The position numbers and the translations under genes are program-made. From positions 1-8,395 of the forward strand of contig JAEZLF010000142.1 of the NCBI GenBank assembly GCA_023435925.1: a stretch of 8,395 nt of DNA, written 5' to 3'. The notes under the pieces were generated by a model. The model worked only from the letters and a program-made list of their open reading frames with translations. It did no database searches and was not told the origin of the DNA. Origin of the DNA: Bacillota bacterium. Its GTDB lineage: Bacteria > Bacillota > Clostridia > Acetivibrionales > DTU013. Shown here piece after piece: positions 6,927 through 8,395 of this stretch (the stretch's first letter is position 1; every line of letters begins with the position of its first letter).

Positions 6927-8010
6927 TCTTCGATTTGGAGGAGCGGAGGTACAGACGGTAGAATTGGTAAACAACCTTTCAGCAAGAGGGGATGAAGTCC
7001 TGCTCATCAGTATGGATCAGGATCTGGCAATTAAAGAACGGGTGGCACCGGGTATTGAGATCGTTGTTCTTGGGAAAAGAAGCTATGTAGATTTCAGAGC
7101 TCTCATCAGACTCGTCAGACTTCTGCGGAAATATCGACCGGAAAGCTTCATCATGGTTAATTCCTACCCGGCATTGTATGGGTATCTGGCAAGCTTTTTT
7201 ACCGGACGCAGCTTCAAAATGATTGATATACAGCATACAACACTTTTTAAAGGCTTTGCAGACACTTTGCAAAACCTGTACTACATGAGGATTCTCAACA
7301 GAATGGATCGGATTGTATTTGTCAGTAAAAAGCAAATGAATCACTGGATCACCAATTACAGAATCAACCCCCAAAAAGCTTCTGTTATTTATAATGGAAT
7401 TGAATTAAGCAGGTTTGAAGGGTATCAGGCAGACGCTGCTGCAATCAGAGCGGATTTGGGTTTCAAACCGGAAGATATTGTGATAGGAATTAATGCAAAT
7501 CTGCGGCCTGAAAAGAAGCATGAGGATATGATTGAGGCACTGCAAAACCTGATATCCCAAGGTTATCCTGCCAAACTGCTGCTAATAGGAGATGGTATCA
7601 GGAGAAGCTTTTTGGAAAAGTTCGCTGAGGAAAAGGGTATAGCAAAGCATATGTATATCACAGGTTTTGTACAGGACGTTCGTCCTTATCTTTCAATTGT
7701 TGACATTGCTGCCTTAACCTCGGTGGCCGTTGAGACTCTTTCGATTGCCATTATCGAAAGTATGGCGCTTGCCAAACCGGTTGTGCTTTCAGATATTGGT
7801 GGGGCAGGAGAACTGGTGGAGAACGGCCGGAACGGATTTCTGTATGAAGCGGGAAACATCGGCCAGCTGACAGAGGCCTTAAAGAAAATGATAGATGGCG
7901 GGCTGTTTGATTCCATGGGGAAGGTATCCTTTGAAAAAGCGAAAGTCCTTTTTGATACCGTTACCATGGTTGACAAGTATGACGGTTTACTGAAAAACGG
8001 GAGTTATTGA
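6901..8010 (+). CDS. GT4-family glycosyltransferase (second of the cluster)
   Basis: This 369-residue soluble GT-B enzyme opens with KLAVMISNLRFGGAEVQTVEL, where FGGAE is the glycine-rich acceptor-domain loop. The inter-domain region has VIYNGIE, the usual start of the donor domain. NLRPEKKHEDMI provides the Arg/Lys donor-phosphate residues, and the complete EX7E motif ETLSIAIIE spans residues 278-286. Unlike its cluster partner, both Glu residues are present. It would transfer a sugar from an activated nucleotide donor to the growing lipid-linked unit in the cytoplasm. The start at 6901 lies 26 bases inside the polymerase gene, with AGGTGA (6890-6895) five bases ahead. A longer in-frame start at 6766 would add 45 residues read from polymerase codons and is unlikely. 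Donor and linkage are unknown. Confidence 0.88.
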   Translation: MKLAVMISNLRFGGAEVQTVELVNNLSARGDEVLLISMDQDLAIKERVAPGIEIVVLGKRSYVDFRALIRLVRLLRKYRPESFIMVNSYPALYGYLASFFTGRSFKMIDIQHTTLFKGFADTLQNLYYMRILNRMDRIVFVSKKQMNHWITNYRINPQKASVIYNGIELSRFEGYQADAAAIRADLGFKPEDIVIGINANLRPEKKHEDMIEALQNLISQGYPAKLLLIGDGIRRSFLEKFAEEKGIAKHMYITGFVQDVRPYLSIVDIAALTSVAVETLSIAIIESMALAKPVVLSDIGGAGELVENGRNGFLYEAGNIGQLTEALKKMIDGGLFDSMGKVSFEKAKVLFDTVTMVDKYDGLLKNGSY

Positions 8011-8023
8011 ACAACGTCACAGT

Positions 8024-8072
8024 CCCCCTCCTCTTTTGGCTCTTTTGCTAAAGCAAAAAGCCTTGGTGGGGG
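8024..8072 (+). other. Long imperfect hairpin after the last glycosyltransferase gene
   Basis: Pairs run CCCCC (8024-8028) with GGGGG (8068-8072), CC with GG, then GGCT and TTTTGC with GCAAAA and AGCC around a TAAA loop at 8049-8052, with one bulged C. It begins 13 bases after the stop codon at 8010. No T-tract follows on either strand, so it is not a standard intrinsic terminator. It could protect the transcript's 3' end or end transcription weakly. Confidence 0.55.
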
Positions 8073-8240
8073 TTACCGATTGAAAAAGCTGTCAGTGGCG
8101 GGTTACAATCTCCCATTCAGGATGCATGGGCGAGCAGATGACAAAGTCATCGACCAGCCCGACGTTGATCAACGCCACATTTAAGCGTGGCGCACGAAGT
8201 GTAGCGTAGGGCGAATTCATTTTGCCCGCAGCGAGGGGGT

Positions 8241-8258
8241 ATGGGGGCTTGCCCCCAT
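8241..8258 (+). other. Perfect 7-bp GC-rich hairpin just upstream of a ribosome-binding site
   Basis: ATGGGGG-CTTG-CCCCCAT forms an uninterrupted stem with a four-base loop. It ends ten bases before AGGAGG (8269-8274) of the next gene. No T-run follows, so a terminator is unlikely. It may insulate or modulate the leader of that gene. Confidence 0.65.
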
Positions 8259-8267
8259 TGGAAATTG

Positions 8268-8275
8268 AAGGAGGT
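8268..8275 (+). promoter_or_regulatory. Strong ribosome-binding site of the right-edge gene
   Basis: AAGGAGGT is a full match to the Shine-Dalgarno consensus. Three successive in-frame ATG codons follow at 8280, 8283 and 8286; spacing from AGGAGG is five, eight or eleven bases. 8283 has the most usual spacing, 8280 is the longest frame. Confidence 0.8.
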
Positions 8276-8279
8276 GTTG

Positions 8280-8395
8280 ATGATGATGTTCTATTATACG
8301 AAGTACAAGAGCTTTTTAATCCGGAAAATTTTCGATCTGGTCATGCTTTTCTATAAGCCTGAAAAAAAGAAGCTTGAAGAAGTATTGTCCTATTG
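8280..8395 (+). CDS. Start of an unrecognised protein, cut by the window edge
   Basis: Only 38 codons are visible, open to the right edge. The N-terminus (MMMFYYTKYKSFLIRKIF and on) is rich in aromatic and basic residues with a short hydrophobic stretch DLVMLFY, then a charged, Lys/Glu-rich part PEKKKLEEVL that could begin a helix. It has neither a clear signal peptide nor a recognisable motif. The excellent ribosome-binding site and same-strand position after the glycosyltransferase make it a likely real gene. Whether it belongs to the same transcript is unclear because of the 269-base structured gap. I do not assign a function. The start could be 8280, 8283 or 8286. Confidence 0.65.
   Translation, partial: MMMFYYTKYKSFLIRKIFDLVMLFYKPEKKKLEEVLSY

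Larger units (their letters stand above)
8011..8279. other. Hairpin-dense intergenic segment, unrecognised element
   Basis: This 269-base segment between the last glycosyltransferase and the next gene holds at least six inverted repeats in a row and looks more GC-rich than its neighbours. They are: 8024-8072 (long imperfect hairpin), 8128-8160 (GATGAC-AAA-GTCATC core inside GGGC/GCCC), 8163-8174 (CGTTGATCAACG, perfect), 8173-8192 (CGCCAC/GTGGCG), 8209-8227 (GGGCGAA/TTTTGCCC with one G-T pair), 8241-8258 (ATGGGGG/CCCCCAT). CCCCCTC (8024-8030) can also pair with GAGGGGG (8233-8239), which would close all but the last into one multi-branched fold. I do not recognise a named RNA, riboswitch or insertion sequence. 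It could be a structured RNA, a leader of the next gene, or a small mobile or repeated element. Confidence 0.6.

Noticed and set aside
8024..8072. Rho-independent terminator after the last glycosyltransferase
   Set aside because: The stem is long, but no T-tract follows on either strand, so a standard intrinsic terminator is not supported.
8120..8260. Transfer origin, integron attC site, group II intron domain or IscB/TnpB-type guide RNA
   Set aside because: The region has palindromes, but I found no nick-site consensus, no attC core boxes, no domain V-like hairpin and no associated nuclease or transposase gene within view.

Overview
The window looks like part of a Wzx/Wzy-type cell-surface or exopolysaccharide locus from a low- to mid-GC Firmicute, most likely in the Clostridia. 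The taxonomic guess rests on three things: strong Gram-positive Shine-Dalgarno sites (AAGGAGG, GGAGG), AT-rich intergenic DNA with a near-consensus sigma-A promoter, and a large secreted multidomain protein with a Pro/Glu linker and bacterial Ig-like repeats. Species cannot be named from the sequence.

Layout. Bases 1-1886 (minus strand) encode most of a secreted protein that runs off the left edge. It has a signal peptide, a TIM-barrel glycosidase-like module of the DUF4874/DUF4832 type, a beta-sandwich domain, a Pro-Glu decapeptide-repeat linker, and at least two tandem 99-residue Ig-like repeats. This reading frame has no stop inside the window and is easily missed. A 216-base AT-rich divergent region (1887-2102) carries its promoter. 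On the plus strand follow a left-handed beta-helix O-acetyltransferase (2103-2543), a MurJ/MviN-like flippase (2540-4132), a GT4 glycosyltransferase (4280-5428), a Wzy/O-antigen-ligase-like membrane polymerase (5430-6926) and a second GT4 glycosyltransferase (6901-8010). The genes overlap or almost touch, except for a 147-base gap before the first glycosyltransferase. Bases 8011-8279 are non-coding as far as I can tell and unusually rich in hairpins. A new unrecognised gene then starts with a strong ribosome-binding site and runs off the right edge.

How it may work. The two GT4 enzymes would build a lipid-linked repeat unit on the cytoplasmic face, and the acetyltransferase would decorate it. 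The MurJ-like protein would flip it and the Wzy-like protein would polymerise it outside. The divergent secreted glycosidase-like protein could bind, trim or anchor the product. The initiating sugar-phosphate transferase and chain-length regulators are not seen here and would lie outside the window. The most unusual parts are the secreted protein next to the polymer cluster and the densely palindromic 8011-8279 segment.
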